Positions 45,337-54,226 of a stretch of DNA of 64,000 bases are shown here, in pieces (within the stretch, counting starts at the first letter, position 1; each line of letters starts with the position of its first letter). The notes beneath the pieces were generated by a model. It did not search any database, was not told the DNA's origin, and worked only from the letters and a program-made list of their open reading frames with translations. The DNA is from Alistipes indistinctus YIT 12060. GTDB lineage: Bacteria > Bacteroidota > Bacteroidia > Bacteroidales > Rikenellaceae. The stretch lies in assembly GCF_025144995.1 (NCBI RefSeq), contig NZ_CP102250.1:2418001-2482000 (forward strand), in the 5' to 3' direction. A program made the position numbers and the translations under genes.

Positions 45337-46638
45337 ATGGCGGAACAACAGCAACTGCAACCGGGGCAGACCGAAGAACCGGCGGAAACGGGCTTTTTCG
45401 ACCGTTTGTTCAGCGGTGACAAGCCGTTGTGGATCATCGTTATCTCACTGGCCATCATTTCGCTGCTGGTGGTCTATTCCTCGACTGCGTCGATGGCCTA
45501 CAAAAATGCCGGGGGCAACACCGCACATTACTTCTTCAACCAGCTCAAATTCATCGCCATCGGCTTCGTGATCATGTGGTTCGTTCACCGGATCAACTAC
45601 CAGCGCTATGTGCGCTTTACCGTGGTGCTGTTCATCCTGGCACTCGGCTTCATGCTGCTTACGTTCGTGATCGGCGTGAACCTGAACAGCGCGTCGCGCT
45701 GGATACGTATCCCGATCATCGGGATGACCTTCCAGCCTTCGGATTTTATGCGTGTGACGCTGGTGGCGCTGCTCGCGCAGCAACTCGCCAAACGCCAGAA
45801 GGTGATCGACAAGATCCCGATCCTGCCCGCACTGACTCCCGGCGGCTGGCGCAAGAACCCGCGCAAGAACCGCGACATTCTTTTCGATACGACGATTCCG
45901 CTGCTGGGACCCGTGGTCGTAGCCTGCGGCGCGATCTTCTTTTCGAACTTCTCGACCGCAGCGCTCACTTTTTTCACCTGCTGGGTGATGCTCTTCATCG
46001 GCCGGGTGCGGGTGCGGGAACTCTGGCGGCTCATTGCGCTGGTGGTCGTGGTGATGGCGGCGGCCGTGACGGTGATGTACATGTTCAACATCGGCCGTTC
46101 GCATACGTGGGTCAACCGCCTCGGATTGGGCGACGCGCTCAGTAAAACGGAACAGGTGCAGGTCCAGAACGACGAGGACAACCTGCAGGAGGAGCAGGCG
46201 CAGATCGCGATCGCCTCGGGAGGTATCACCGGCAAGGGGCCGGGTAACAGCACGCAGCGGTCGAATCTGCCGCACGCCTATTCCGATTTCGCTTACGCAT
46301 TCATTGTCGAAGAGTACGGTTTGGTCGGCTCGTGTCTGATCCTGTTTTTGTACCTGTGTGTCTTTTTCAGGGGAATCGTAATCTTCCAGCGGTGCGGAAC
46401 GGCGCTGCCGAGCCTGCTGGTTTTGGGCCTCAGCCTGATGATCACGTTGCAGGCGCTGATCAATATGATGGTGTCGGTGGGCTATTTTCCGGTGACCGGG
46501 CAGACGTTGCCGCTGATCAGTCTCGGAGGTTCGTCTGTGGTATTTACGAGTTTGTCGTTGGGGATTATCCTCGGCGTGAGCCGCCAGATGAAAGAGCAGT
46601 CGCTCGACCGCCCCAAAGGCGAGTCCTTGCTGGAGTAG
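45337..46638 (+). CDS. ftsW: Septal peptidoglycan polymerase FtsW
   Basis: 433 residues, SEDS family glycosyltransferase with about ten membrane segments, the partner of FtsI. Signature features: SASRWIRIPIIGMTFQPSDFM, GPGNSTQRSNLPHAYSDFAY with the conserved region before the FIVEEYG motif, and GQTLPLISLGGSS near the C-terminus. An N-terminal soluble stretch (MAEQQQLQPGQTEEP) precedes the first helix. Confidence 0.95.
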   Translation: MAEQQQLQPGQTEEPAETGFFDRLFSGDKPLWIIVISLAIISLLVVYSSTASMAYKNAGGNTAHYFFNQLKFIAIGFVIMWFVHRINYQRYVRFTVVLFILALGFMLLTFVIGVNLNSASRWIRIPIIGMTFQPSDFMRVTLVALLAQQLAKRQKVIDKIPILPALTPGGWRKNPRKNRDILFDTTIPLLGPVVVACGAIFFSNFSTAALTFFTCWVMLFIGRVRVRELWRLIALVVVVMAAAVTVMYMFNIGRSHTWVNRLGLGDALSKTEQVQVQNDEDNLQEEQAQIAIASGGITGKGPGNSTQRSNLPHAYSDFAYAFIVEEYGLVGSCLILFLYLCVFFRGIVIFQRCGTALPSLLVLGLSLMITLQALINMMVSVGYFPVTGQTLPLISLGGSSVVFTSLSLGIILGVSRQMKEQSLDRPKGESLLE

Positions 46639-46797
46639 GGGTGCGGCGAAAGGGCCGGAGAACCGCAGTCGGTACCTGGATTTGGAAAACCGTTGGTTTG
46701 TGGCGGGAAAGGCCCTGAATCGGGAAGCGGGAAAAGAGAGTGTGAAAGGGCAAAATAAACAGGGATACTTACATAGGGATATTTGAAAGATAGCCGG

Positions 46798-47148
46798 ATG
46801 AAGAAGCGATTGATAGCTTGTTGCGGATTGGATTGCGAAAGCTGCGACGCCCGCAGGGCTACCCTCACCGATGACAATGAATTGAGGGAAACGACAGCCC
46901 GGAAGTGGAGTGAAATGAACGGTGCGCCGGAGATTACCGCAGCGACTGTAAATTGCATGGGGTGTCGTACGGAGGGGGTGAAATTTGCCTATTGCAGCGA
47001 GTATTGCGAAATCCGCAAATGCGTATATGCGAAAGGATTCGAAACCTGCGGGGATTGTAAAGAGTTGGATGGTTGTCGGATAGTCGGTGCGGTTTTGCAG
47101 CATGCTCCCGGCGCAAAGGAGAATCTTTTATCCGGACTGTATGTATAA
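46798..47148 (+). CDS. DUF3795 domain-containing protein
   Basis: 116 residues from the ATG at 46798 (MKKRLIACCG). Cysteine-rich: CCGLDCESCDARRAT at the start, CMGCRTEG, CSEYCEIRKC and CGDCKELDGC later, the classic DUF3795 pattern and probably a metal- or Fe-S-binding fold. Function unknown. It sits between ftsW and murG, an unrelated guest in the cluster, 34 bases before murG. The ATG is the only one that starts at the conserved region; an upstream in-frame ATG at 46783 is possible. Confidence 0.85.
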   Translation: MKKRLIACCGLDCESCDARRATLTDDNELRETTARKWSEMNGAPEITAATVNCMGCRTEGVKFAYCSEYCEIRKCVYAKGFETCGDCKELDGCRIVGAVLQHAPGAKENLLSGLYV

Positions 47149-47182
47149 GATCCCGGTATGTGAACTGTAAACAGGTGTGGTT

Positions 47183-48304
47183 ATGGACAAAATAAAAATC
47201 ATTCTGAGCGGCGGCGGTACGGGAGGCCATATCTACCCGGCGGTCGCGGTGGCCGAAGCGTTGCAGCGCCGGCTGGGCGACGGTGTGGAACTGCTGTTCG
47301 TCGGTGCCGAGGGTAAGATGGAGATGGAGAAGATTCCCGCATTGGGTTACCGCATCGAGGGGTTGCCCGTGGCGGGGCTGCAACGGCGGCTGACGGCCCG
47401 CAACCTGTCGTTGCCGTTCAAGGTCGCCGCGTCGCTCCGAAAGGCCCGTCGCGTGATCCGCAGCTTCGGGGCCGACGTAGTGGTCGGTTTCGGCGGCTAT
47501 GCGAGCGCACCGGTGCTGTGGAGCGCCCAGCGCATGGGTATTCCGACGCTGATCCAGGAGCAGAACTCCTACGCCGGGGTGACGAACAAGCTGCTCGCAT
47601 CGCGGGCTAGACGCATCTGTGTGGCTTACGAGGGGATGGAGCGTTTCTTTCCGAAGGAGCGCATCGTGATGACGGGCAATCCGTTGCGCGGACGTTTTGC
47701 CGAAGGGGCGGACCCGGCAGCACGGAAGGCCGAAGCATTGGCCTATTTCGGGCTCGAAGCGGATAAGCCGGTGGTACTGGTCGTGGGCGGCAGCCTCGGT
47801 ACGCGCACGCTGAACAACATGATGAAAGCCAATGTGGAACGTATTACCGCCGAAGGACGCCTGCAGGTGATCTGGCAGACCGGTAAATTCTACGAGCGCG
47901 AGATGACCGAATTTATGCAGGGCCGTTCGTCGGAAGGTATCTGGCGCGGTGCGTTCATCGACAGGATGGACCTCGCTTATGCCGCTGCCGACGTGGTGGT
48001 CGGGCGTTCCGGGGCCGGAACGGTGTCGGAACTGTGCCTGATCGGAAAGCCGGCGATTTTCGTGCCGTCGCCCAATGTGGCCGAAGACCACCAGACCAAG
48101 AATGCGCTGGCCCTCGTGGAGAAGGGTGCGGCGCTGCTGGTGCGCGACGGCGAGGCGGTTTCGGGGCTTTTCCCGGTGGTCGATGCGTTGTTGGCCGACC
48201 CGGAGCGGATGCGGCGCATGGCCGCCAATATCCGCGTGCTGGGCATCGCGGACTCTGCCGAACGGATCGTCGACGAGATCGTGGCGGTGGTGCGGAAAAA
48301 TTAA
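47183..48304 (+). CDS. murG: UDP-N-acetylglucosamine--N-acetylmuramyl-(pentapeptide) pyrophosphoryl-undecaprenol GlcNAc transferase
   Basis: 373 residues from ATG 47183 (MDKIKIILSGGGTGGH); a GTG at 47177 is in frame. Converts lipid I to lipid II at the inner face of the inner membrane. GT28 motifs: GGGTGGHIYPAVAVAEAL at the N-terminus, GFGGYASAPVLWSAQ, QEQNSYAGVTNKLL, and the UDP-binding GRSGAGTVSEL in the C-terminal domain. Confidence 0.97.
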   Translation: MDKIKIILSGGGTGGHIYPAVAVAEALQRRLGDGVELLFVGAEGKMEMEKIPALGYRIEGLPVAGLQRRLTARNLSLPFKVAASLRKARRVIRSFGADVVVGFGGYASAPVLWSAQRMGIPTLIQEQNSYAGVTNKLLASRARRICVAYEGMERFFPKERIVMTGNPLRGRFAEGADPAARKAEALAYFGLEADKPVVLVVGGSLGTRTLNNMMKANVERITAEGRLQVIWQTGKFYEREMTEFMQGRSSEGIWRGAFIDRMDLAYAAADVVVGRSGAGTVSELCLIGKPAIFVPSPNVAEDHQTKNALALVEKGAALLVRDGEAVSGLFPVVDALLADPERMRRMAANIRVLGIADSAERIVDEIVAVVRKN

Positions 48305-48515
48305 ATCGGGATCCAAACGTTCGTAAATTATCCGCCGGTTATTTATCGCAGGTGTGCCGACTCTGTACGGTACGGCAGGAGGATTCCGGCAGAGGATAGG
48401 GGAAAGACGGTGCGCATACACGAGAGGTAGAGGATGGCTTCTTATCCACAATGAGTTTACTCGACTGAAGAACCTGTCGTCCGATAAGGGGGCGGTGTTG
48501 CAAAATCAATAAAAC

Positions 48516-49877
48516 ATGGAGTTTCAAAACGTATATTTTCTGGGGATCGGCGGGATCGGCATGAGTGCGCTGGCGCGCTATTTCCTCCACGAAGGCAAAC
48601 GGGTGGCGGGCTACGACCGCACCGAAAGCGAACTGACCGGCCTGCTCTCGGCGGAAGGGGCCGCGGTAACCTATGATGAAGCGGTGGCGGCGATTCCCGA
48701 GCCGTTCCGGGACCGGGCATCGACGCTGGTGGTCTATACTCCGGCCGTACCGCACGACCATCCGCAGTGGGAGTGGTTCCTGGCGCAGGGTTTCGAGATC
48801 GTGAAGCGGTCGCGGATGCTGGGTGTCGTTGCACAGGGCAAATATGTAATGGCGGTGGCCGGTACCCACGGCAAAACCACCACTACGACGCTGACCGCCT
48901 GGCTGAACCACGAAGCCGGCGGGGGCGGAAGCGCTTTCCTCGGCGGTATTTCGAAGAATTTCGCTTCCAACCTGGTGCTGGGGCCGGGGCCGAGGCTGGT
49001 GGTCGAGGCCGATGAGTTCGACCGTTCGTTCCTGCAACTGTGGCCCGATGCGGCGGTGGTGACGTCGGCCGATGCCGACCACCTCGATATTTACGGTACG
49101 CACGAAGCGGTCAGGGAGGCCTTCGCGCAGTTTATTTCGCAGATCAAACCGGGCGGCGCGCTGATCCTTAAGAAGGGCGTGGAACTGGCGATCCGCAACC
49201 GGGAGATAACGGTTTACCGGTATAGTTACGATTCGCCGTGCGACTTTTATGCGAGGAATATCCGTGTTGGAAGCGACGGGCGCTATACGTTCGATCTGGT
49301 CTGTCCCGACCGGGTGCTGGCGGATTGTACGCTGGGCGTGCCGGGATGGGTTAATGTCGAGAATGCCGTGGCCGCCGCCGCCCTGCTGTGGGTGGCCGGA
49401 TTCGACGAAGCAAAACTGAAAGGCGCGCTGGCGTCGTTCGGGGGCGTGAAGCGCCGTTTCGATTTTTACATCAATACGCCGCAGCGCATCTATATGGATG
49501 ACTATGCGCACCATCCCAACGAACTGAAAGCCGCGATCACCTCGTTCCGGGAGATGTTTCCCGGGCGGCGGCTCACCGTGGTGTTCCAGCCGCACCTCTA
49601 TACCCGTACCCGCGACTTCTGCCGCGAGTTCGCCGCCGTGTTGTCCCTGGCCGACGAGGTGCTGCTGCTGCCGATCTATCCGGCCCGTGAAGAGCCGATC
49701 GAGGGGGTTTGCTCGGAGATGTTGCTGCCGCTGATTACGGCTCCCGCGCGAGTGGTTCCCAAAAATGAACTGCTGGCACTGCTGGGCGCGGAAAATCCCG
49801 ATACGATTATTACCTTTGGGGCGGGCGATATCGACCGTTTTTGCGAGCCGATCGCGGAATTGTTGGGAAAGAGATAA
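48516..49877 (+). CDS. murC: UDP-N-acetylmuramate--L-alanine ligase
   Basis: 453 residues. Adds L-alanine to UDP-MurNAc, the first Mur ligase step. N-terminal GIGGIGMSALARYFL, ATP loop GTHGKTTTTTL, VEADEFDRSFLQL, DADHLDIYG and DYAHHPNELKA are all typical. It follows murG after about 210 bases without a supported gene. Confidence 0.97.
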   Translation: MEFQNVYFLGIGGIGMSALARYFLHEGKRVAGYDRTESELTGLLSAEGAAVTYDEAVAAIPEPFRDRASTLVVYTPAVPHDHPQWEWFLAQGFEIVKRSRMLGVVAQGKYVMAVAGTHGKTTTTTLTAWLNHEAGGGGSAFLGGISKNFASNLVLGPGPRLVVEADEFDRSFLQLWPDAAVVTSADADHLDIYGTHEAVREAFAQFISQIKPGGALILKKGVELAIRNREITVYRYSYDSPCDFYARNIRVGSDGRYTFDLVCPDRVLADCTLGVPGWVNVENAVAAAALLWVAGFDEAKLKGALASFGGVKRRFDFYINTPQRIYMDDYAHHPNELKAAITSFREMFPGRRLTVVFQPHLYTRTRDFCREFAAVLSLADEVLLLPIYPAREEPIEGVCSEMLLPLITAPARVVPKNELLALLGAENPDTIITFGAGDIDRFCEPIAELLGKR

Positions 49878-49993
49878 GTGCCCTTTCGTCCGTCGGGACT
49901 GCAGGGCTGCGGACGCTTTCCGGTATTCATGGGCTGTTGTTACCGTTACGGTCGACAGACGTTCATGTCGCACCGGCATAAGTCAATAAAGCT

Positions 49994-50827
49994 TTGAAAA
50001 GGATCTTCTCCATAACGCTGGGCGTGTTGTCGTGGGCGGTGATCGTAGGTTACCTGATCGCCGCGTCGCGGTATTGTCATGCGCAGCAGGAACAGACCCT
50101 TTGCCGGGGTCTCCGTGTGAAGGTGCTCGACAGTGCCGAACGGGGATTCATCACTCCGGCGATGGTGAAGAACTGGTTTGCCGCCGAGCAGAAGGAGTTT
50201 CTCCGCGAGCCGGTCGGCAAAGTCAACACGCTGGAGGTCGAAGCGTTCGTCCGCCGTCGCGGGTTCGTCAAAACGGTGCGCGCCTATACGTCGATGGACG
50301 GCATGCTGAACATCGAGCTTACCCAGCGGAAACCCGTTCTAAGGGTCAACAGCGTAAACGGTTACGATTTCTACGTGACCGACGACAATTATATCCTGCC
50401 TACGCAGCGCTACTATTCGGTCTATGTACCGGTTGTCACGGGGATGATCGTGCCGCCTTTCGGCCCGGACTTTGTGGGAAGTTTGGACGATTGGTCGAAA
50501 AAGGGCGAAAAAAAAGTGTCCGAAAATTATTTGTTTTTGGCTAATCTGATTAATTTTGTGAAATTCGTGGAGAGTGATGGCTTCTGGAGCGCTTTTTGGG
50601 TGCAGATCAATGTCCGGGACGGCGGTTCGGAAGGTCGGTATGATCCTCAGATCGAGCTGGTTCCGCGTGCTGGAGACCAGATCGTCTGTTTAGGATCGCT
50701 CGACGATTACCGCTCCAAGCTCGACAAGCTGACGAGCTTCTACCGCAACGGCCTCGCTTACGAAGGATGGGAGGCGTGCCGTTATATCAACCTGGCTTAC
50801 CGCGGGCAGGTCGTCTGCTCCGATTAA
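49994..50827 (+). CDS. ftsQ: Cell division protein FtsQ
   Basis: 277 residues. Bitopic divisome protein that links early and late components through its periplasmic POTRA and beta domains. N-terminal membrane helix (about 5-25, FSITLGVLSWAVIVGYLIAA), POTRA-like region (about 35-100) and the beta domain ending GQVVCSD. Translation starts at a TTG (49994): no ATG or GTG is placed to include the conserved basic residues before the helix. Position between murC and ftsA supports the call, since sequence conservation is weak. Confidence 0.88.
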   Translation: MKRIFSITLGVLSWAVIVGYLIAASRYCHAQQEQTLCRGLRVKVLDSAERGFITPAMVKNWFAAEQKEFLREPVGKVNTLEVEAFVRRRGFVKTVRAYTSMDGMLNIELTQRKPVLRVNSVNGYDFYVTDDNYILPTQRYYSVYVPVVTGMIVPPFGPDFVGSLDDWSKKGEKKVSENYLFLANLINFVKFVESDGFWSAFWVQINVRDGGSEGRYDPQIELVPRAGDQIVCLGSLDDYRSKLDKLTSFYRNGLAYEGWEACRYINLAYRGQVVCSD

Positions 50828-50944
50828 GGCCCGGTTCCTCCGGAAAGAGTGCCGGGGGTCGATGCGGCTTGCGGGGTGGGGAGTACGGAATATGTTTTAT
50901 TATCACAAGTGCAGGAAACTGTACGCTAAATACAGGGCTGAGAA

Positions 50945-52378
50945 GTGGAAAACGGAGATTATGTAGTTGCAATTGATTTGGGCACCAACACGGTGGCGAC
51001 GGTAGTCGGCACGCGCGGCGAGGGCGGCAAAGTCCGCATCATTGATTGCGAAATCTCCCCCGTGCAGGGCGTCGTCCGCAGCGAGATCAAGAACGTCGAA
51101 CTGGTCGCCCAGAGCATCAAACGAACCATCGAGGCGATCGAGGCCCGCCAGCAGATCACGATCCGGGAAGCCTATGCGGGCATTTCGGGACAGCACATCC
51201 GCTGCGTCAAATATCCCTATTACGTTTTTGTCGGCCGCGACGGCGAGATCCGCGAGGAGGACGTCCAGAAGCTTCACGAGAGCATGGGCAATGTGCAGGC
51301 TCCCGACGGAGAGACCATCATCCAGATCATTCCGCAGAATTATATCGTCGACGACGAGGAGACGATGAACCCCGTGGGCGCGTTCGGCAACAAGCTCGAG
51401 GCGGTGTTCAACTTCGTGCTCGGCGACAACAACGCCGTCAGCCGTGTGAAACGCGCGTTGCAAAAGGTCGAAATCCGGCAGGCAGGGCTTTTCCTCAACG
51501 CCGTCGCTTCGGCCGAGGCTGTGGCCACCGAGGACGAGAAGGAGGAGGGTGTGGCCGTGGTCGATATCGGAGGCGGTACGACCGACGTGACCGTATTCTA
51601 CAAGAACAGCGTCCGCCATGTGGGCATCGTGCCGATGGGCGGCAACGCGATCAACCGCGATATCCGTTCCTACGGCATTCTCGAACGCCATGTCGAGAGC
51701 CTGAAGGTGCGTTACGGCAGCGCGATGCGCGACCAGATCAAGACCGAAATGTCGATCAAGACCCCGGGACTGAACGCACGCATGCCCAAAGAAATTTCGC
51801 TGCTGAACCTCGCGGCGATCATCGAGGCGCGGATGCTCGACATCATCGACTTCGTAATGGCCGAGATCAAGGCGTCGGGCTGCCAGCAGAAGCTCGGTGC
51901 GGGCGTCGTGCTTACCGGCGGTGCCGCGCAGATGAAAGACCTCGACCTGCTGTTTAAGAATTATACCGGGATCGACGTACGCGTCGCTACGCCCGATACG
52001 GTCATCGAGCCGGGAAGCATCGAGTCCGCATCGAATCCCGCGTTGGCTACGGCAGTGGGCCTGTTGCTGAAAGGGCTTAGCTCGGGCAGACCGGTCCGGG
52101 GCAGCCGTCCCCAGACGCGTCCGGCCCGCCAGGAGGCGCAGCCGGAGCTCGGCGGCAATTCCTACGGGGCGGCTTCGACCGAGAATCCGCAGCGCCGCAC
52201 GATCAACACGCTGTACCGCGAACGCAAGGCCGCGGCCGACCGCGAACAGGAGTTTATCGATGAAGAAACTCAGGAAGAACCCGTTACAGGCAAGACCAAA
52301 AAGGGGGGCGGCCTTTTCGGACGCCTCAAACAGAAGATCGACAACATGTTCGATGTGATCGAAGATAACGAAATATAG
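50945..52378 (+). CDS. ftsA: Cell division protein FtsA
   Basis: 477 residues. Actin-like membrane tether of FtsZ. Phosphate-1 motif AIDLGTNTVATVVG near the N-terminus, AVVDIGGGTTDVTVF (phosphate-2) near residue 200, VVLTGGAAQMKDL (adenosine motif) later, and a C-terminal amphipathic helix (FGRLKQKIDNMFDVIE) for membrane binding. Starts with GTG at 50945. Residues about 380-445 are a low-complexity linker (Arg/Gln/Pro-rich). Confidence 0.95.
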   Translation: MENGDYVVAIDLGTNTVATVVGTRGEGGKVRIIDCEISPVQGVVRSEIKNVELVAQSIKRTIEAIEARQQITIREAYAGISGQHIRCVKYPYYVFVGRDGEIREEDVQKLHESMGNVQAPDGETIIQIIPQNYIVDDEETMNPVGAFGNKLEAVFNFVLGDNNAVSRVKRALQKVEIRQAGLFLNAVASAEAVATEDEKEEGVAVVDIGGGTTDVTVFYKNSVRHVGIVPMGGNAINRDIRSYGILERHVESLKVRYGSAMRDQIKTEMSIKTPGLNARMPKEISLLNLAAIIEARMLDIIDFVMAEIKASGCQQKLGAGVVLTGGAAQMKDLDLLFKNYTGIDVRVATPDTVIEPGSIESASNPALATAVGLLLKGLSSGRPVRGSRPQTRPARQEAQPELGGNSYGAASTENPQRRTINTLYRERKAAADREQEFIDEETQEEPVTGKTKKGGGLFGRLKQKIDNMFDVIEDNEI

Positions 52379-52391
52379 TACACAGAGAATT

Positions 52392-53960
52392 ATGCCGCAG
52401 CAAGAGAATATGCCCGATATCATAGAATTCGACCGTCCGAGGATCTCTCCCTCGATCATCATGGTGACCGGCGTGGGCGGCGGCGGCAGCAATGCCGTCA
52501 ACCACATGTTCGACCTGGGGATAGCCGATGTGTCGTTCATGGTCTGCAATACCGACCGGCAGGCGCTTTACCGCAGTCCGGTGCCGATCAAAGTCCGGCT
52601 CGGCGAGAGCCTCACGCAGGGGCTCGGCGCGGGCAACAACCCCGAAAGGGGACGCGAGGCCGCTCTCGAAAGCCTCGACGAAATCGTCGAAATCTACAAG
52701 CGCGAAGGAACCAAGATGGTCTTCATTACGGCCGGAATGGGCGGCGGTACCGGTACGGGTGCCGCACCGGTGATCGCCAAGGCTGCCAAGGAACTGGGCA
52801 TTCTGACGGTCGCCATCGTGACGCTGCCGTTCAAGACCGAGGGCCCGAAGCGGATGAAACATGCTTACGAGGGTATCGACGAGTTGCGGCAGTATGTGGA
52901 TTCGCTGCTGCTGATCAACAACGAGAACATTCAGGATATTTACGGCAAGCTGACCCTTTCGGAGGCGTTCGGCAAGGCCGATGATATTTTGGCCACGGCG
53001 GCCAAGAGCATTGCCGAGGTGATTACGCGTGACAATACGGTGAACGTCGACTTCGCCGATGTGCAGACCGTGATGAAGGACAGCGGCATCGCGCTGATGG
53101 GTTCGGGCCGCGCTTCGGGCGACGACCGTGCGATGAAAGTGGCCGATGCGGCGCTCGCCTCTCCGCTGCTGAACCACAACGACATTATCGGGGCACGCAA
53201 TATCCTGATCAACATAACTTCCGGTGAAGAGGAAATCACCCTCGAAGAGACTTACCTGATTACCGAATATATCCAGACGCGTTCGGGCAACAATGCCGAC
53301 ATCATTTGGGGCGCCGGCACAGATGAGGCGCTCGGCCAGGATATCGAGGTGACGATCATCGCCACCGGGTTCGACATCGATACGCTGCCTCAGTCGTTCG
53401 ACCGCATGACCTCGTCGCCGTTGCAGGCGCGTATTGACAGTTCGGTTTTGCAGGAGGATGTGCCGGCCGGAGACGAAGTTCCCGCAGAGGAGGAGACGCC
53501 TGCCGCCGAGATACCGCGCCGCCACGGCCCCTTCGCTCCGCGGCCGAGGTGGACGCCCCCGACCGAAAATTCCGCAGCACCGCAGGGAATGAATCCGTTG
53601 CAGGATCGTCCCGGTTTCAACCGTCCCGTCCAGCCGGGAGTGCAGAAGCCGGGTGCGGGCGAGTCCCAGGCAGGCGTTCCCGGACAAAATCCGTTCGGCA
53701 TGCCGGGAGGGCAAAACGCCAATGCCGCCGGAGGATCGAATCCGCTGAGCCGCCCGGCCGCAGCACCGCAGGTGATCGAGGCCAAGCGCCCGGATTCGGA
53801 CGTCAATATCGACGAATTGGAGAATGTCCCCGCTTTCGTGCGACGTAACATGAAGTTCGTCAAGGATAGCTCCGACGAAGGCGGACGCGCCACCCGCGTC
53901 GTGCTCAAGGACGATGCCCCTCAAAACGACAACCCCGGGGGCGGGTCACTGTTCGATTAA
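52392..53960 (+). CDS. ftsZ: Cell division GTPase FtsZ
   Basis: 522 residues. Tubulin-like GTPase that forms the Z-ring. GTP-binding signature [20 protein letters not shown] (about residues 116-135), synergy loop [13 protein letters not shown] and the T7 loop are intact. The globular part ends near residue 340; a Pro/Gly/Gln-rich linker of about 130 residues follows, then the conserved C-terminal peptide as [13 protein letters not shown] (about 475-487), followed by about 35 more residues to NPGGGSLFD. Fourteen bases separate it from ftsA; a terminator follows, marking the end of the dcw cluster. Confidence 0.96.
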   Translation: MPQQENMPDIIEFDRPRISPSIIMVTGVGGGGSNAVNHMFDLGIADVSFMVCNTDRQALYRSPVPIKVRLGESLTQGLGAGNNPERGREAALESLDEIVEIYKREGTKMVFITAGMGGGTGTGAAPVIAKAAKELGILTVAIVTLPFKTEGPKRMKHAYEGIDELRQYVDSLLLINNENIQDIYGKLTLSEAFGKADDILATAAKSIAEVITRDNTVNVDFADVQTVMKDSGIALMGSGRASGDDRAMKVADAALASPLLNHNDIIGARNILINITSGEEEITLEETYLITEYIQTRSGNNADIIWGAGTDEALGQDIEVTIIATGFDIDTLPQSFDRMTSSPLQARIDSSVLQEDVPAGDEVPAEEETPAAEIPRRHGPFAPRPRWTPPTENSAAPQGMNPLQDRPGFNRPVQPGVQKPGAGESQAGVPGQNPFGMPGGQNANAAGGSNPLSRPAAAPQVIEAKRPDSDVNIDELENVPAFVRRNMKFVKDSSDEGGRATRVVLKDDAPQNDNPGGGSLFD

Positions 53961-54182
53961 AAGGGCGGGAATCTGGTTCGTAAGCGGGTTGACCCGTTGA
54001 TAGCCGGACGGTCGGATGCGGTGCGGGAGAAATCCTGCGGAACCGGATCGGCGTCGTGATAGCGGCATTATCCGGACGGCAGCGGAAGGCTCGGCGCATT
54101 TCACCCGGTGATACGGGGTTCCGTAAGGGAAAGGCGAAGCTGGTGTTGCCTGCGTCGCCTGCGGAAAAAAGGCTTACAGTAA

Positions 54183-54212
54183 CCGGGACACCAGTGTTCC
54201 GGCGCTTTTTTT
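54183..54212 (+). terminator. Intrinsic terminator at the end of the dcw cluster
   Basis: CCGGGACAC (54183-54191) pairs with GTGTTCCGG (54194-54202, one G-T), then CGC and seven T. It lies about 220 bases after the ftsZ stop and just before the gldE-like start. Confidence 0.88.
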
Positions 54213-54226
54213 AGGTTTTTTAAGGT

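Noticed and set aside
45057-45419. Plus-strand open frame before ftsW
   Set aside because: It overlaps the ftsW start, has no recognisable domain and looks like translation of GC-rich intergenic sequence.
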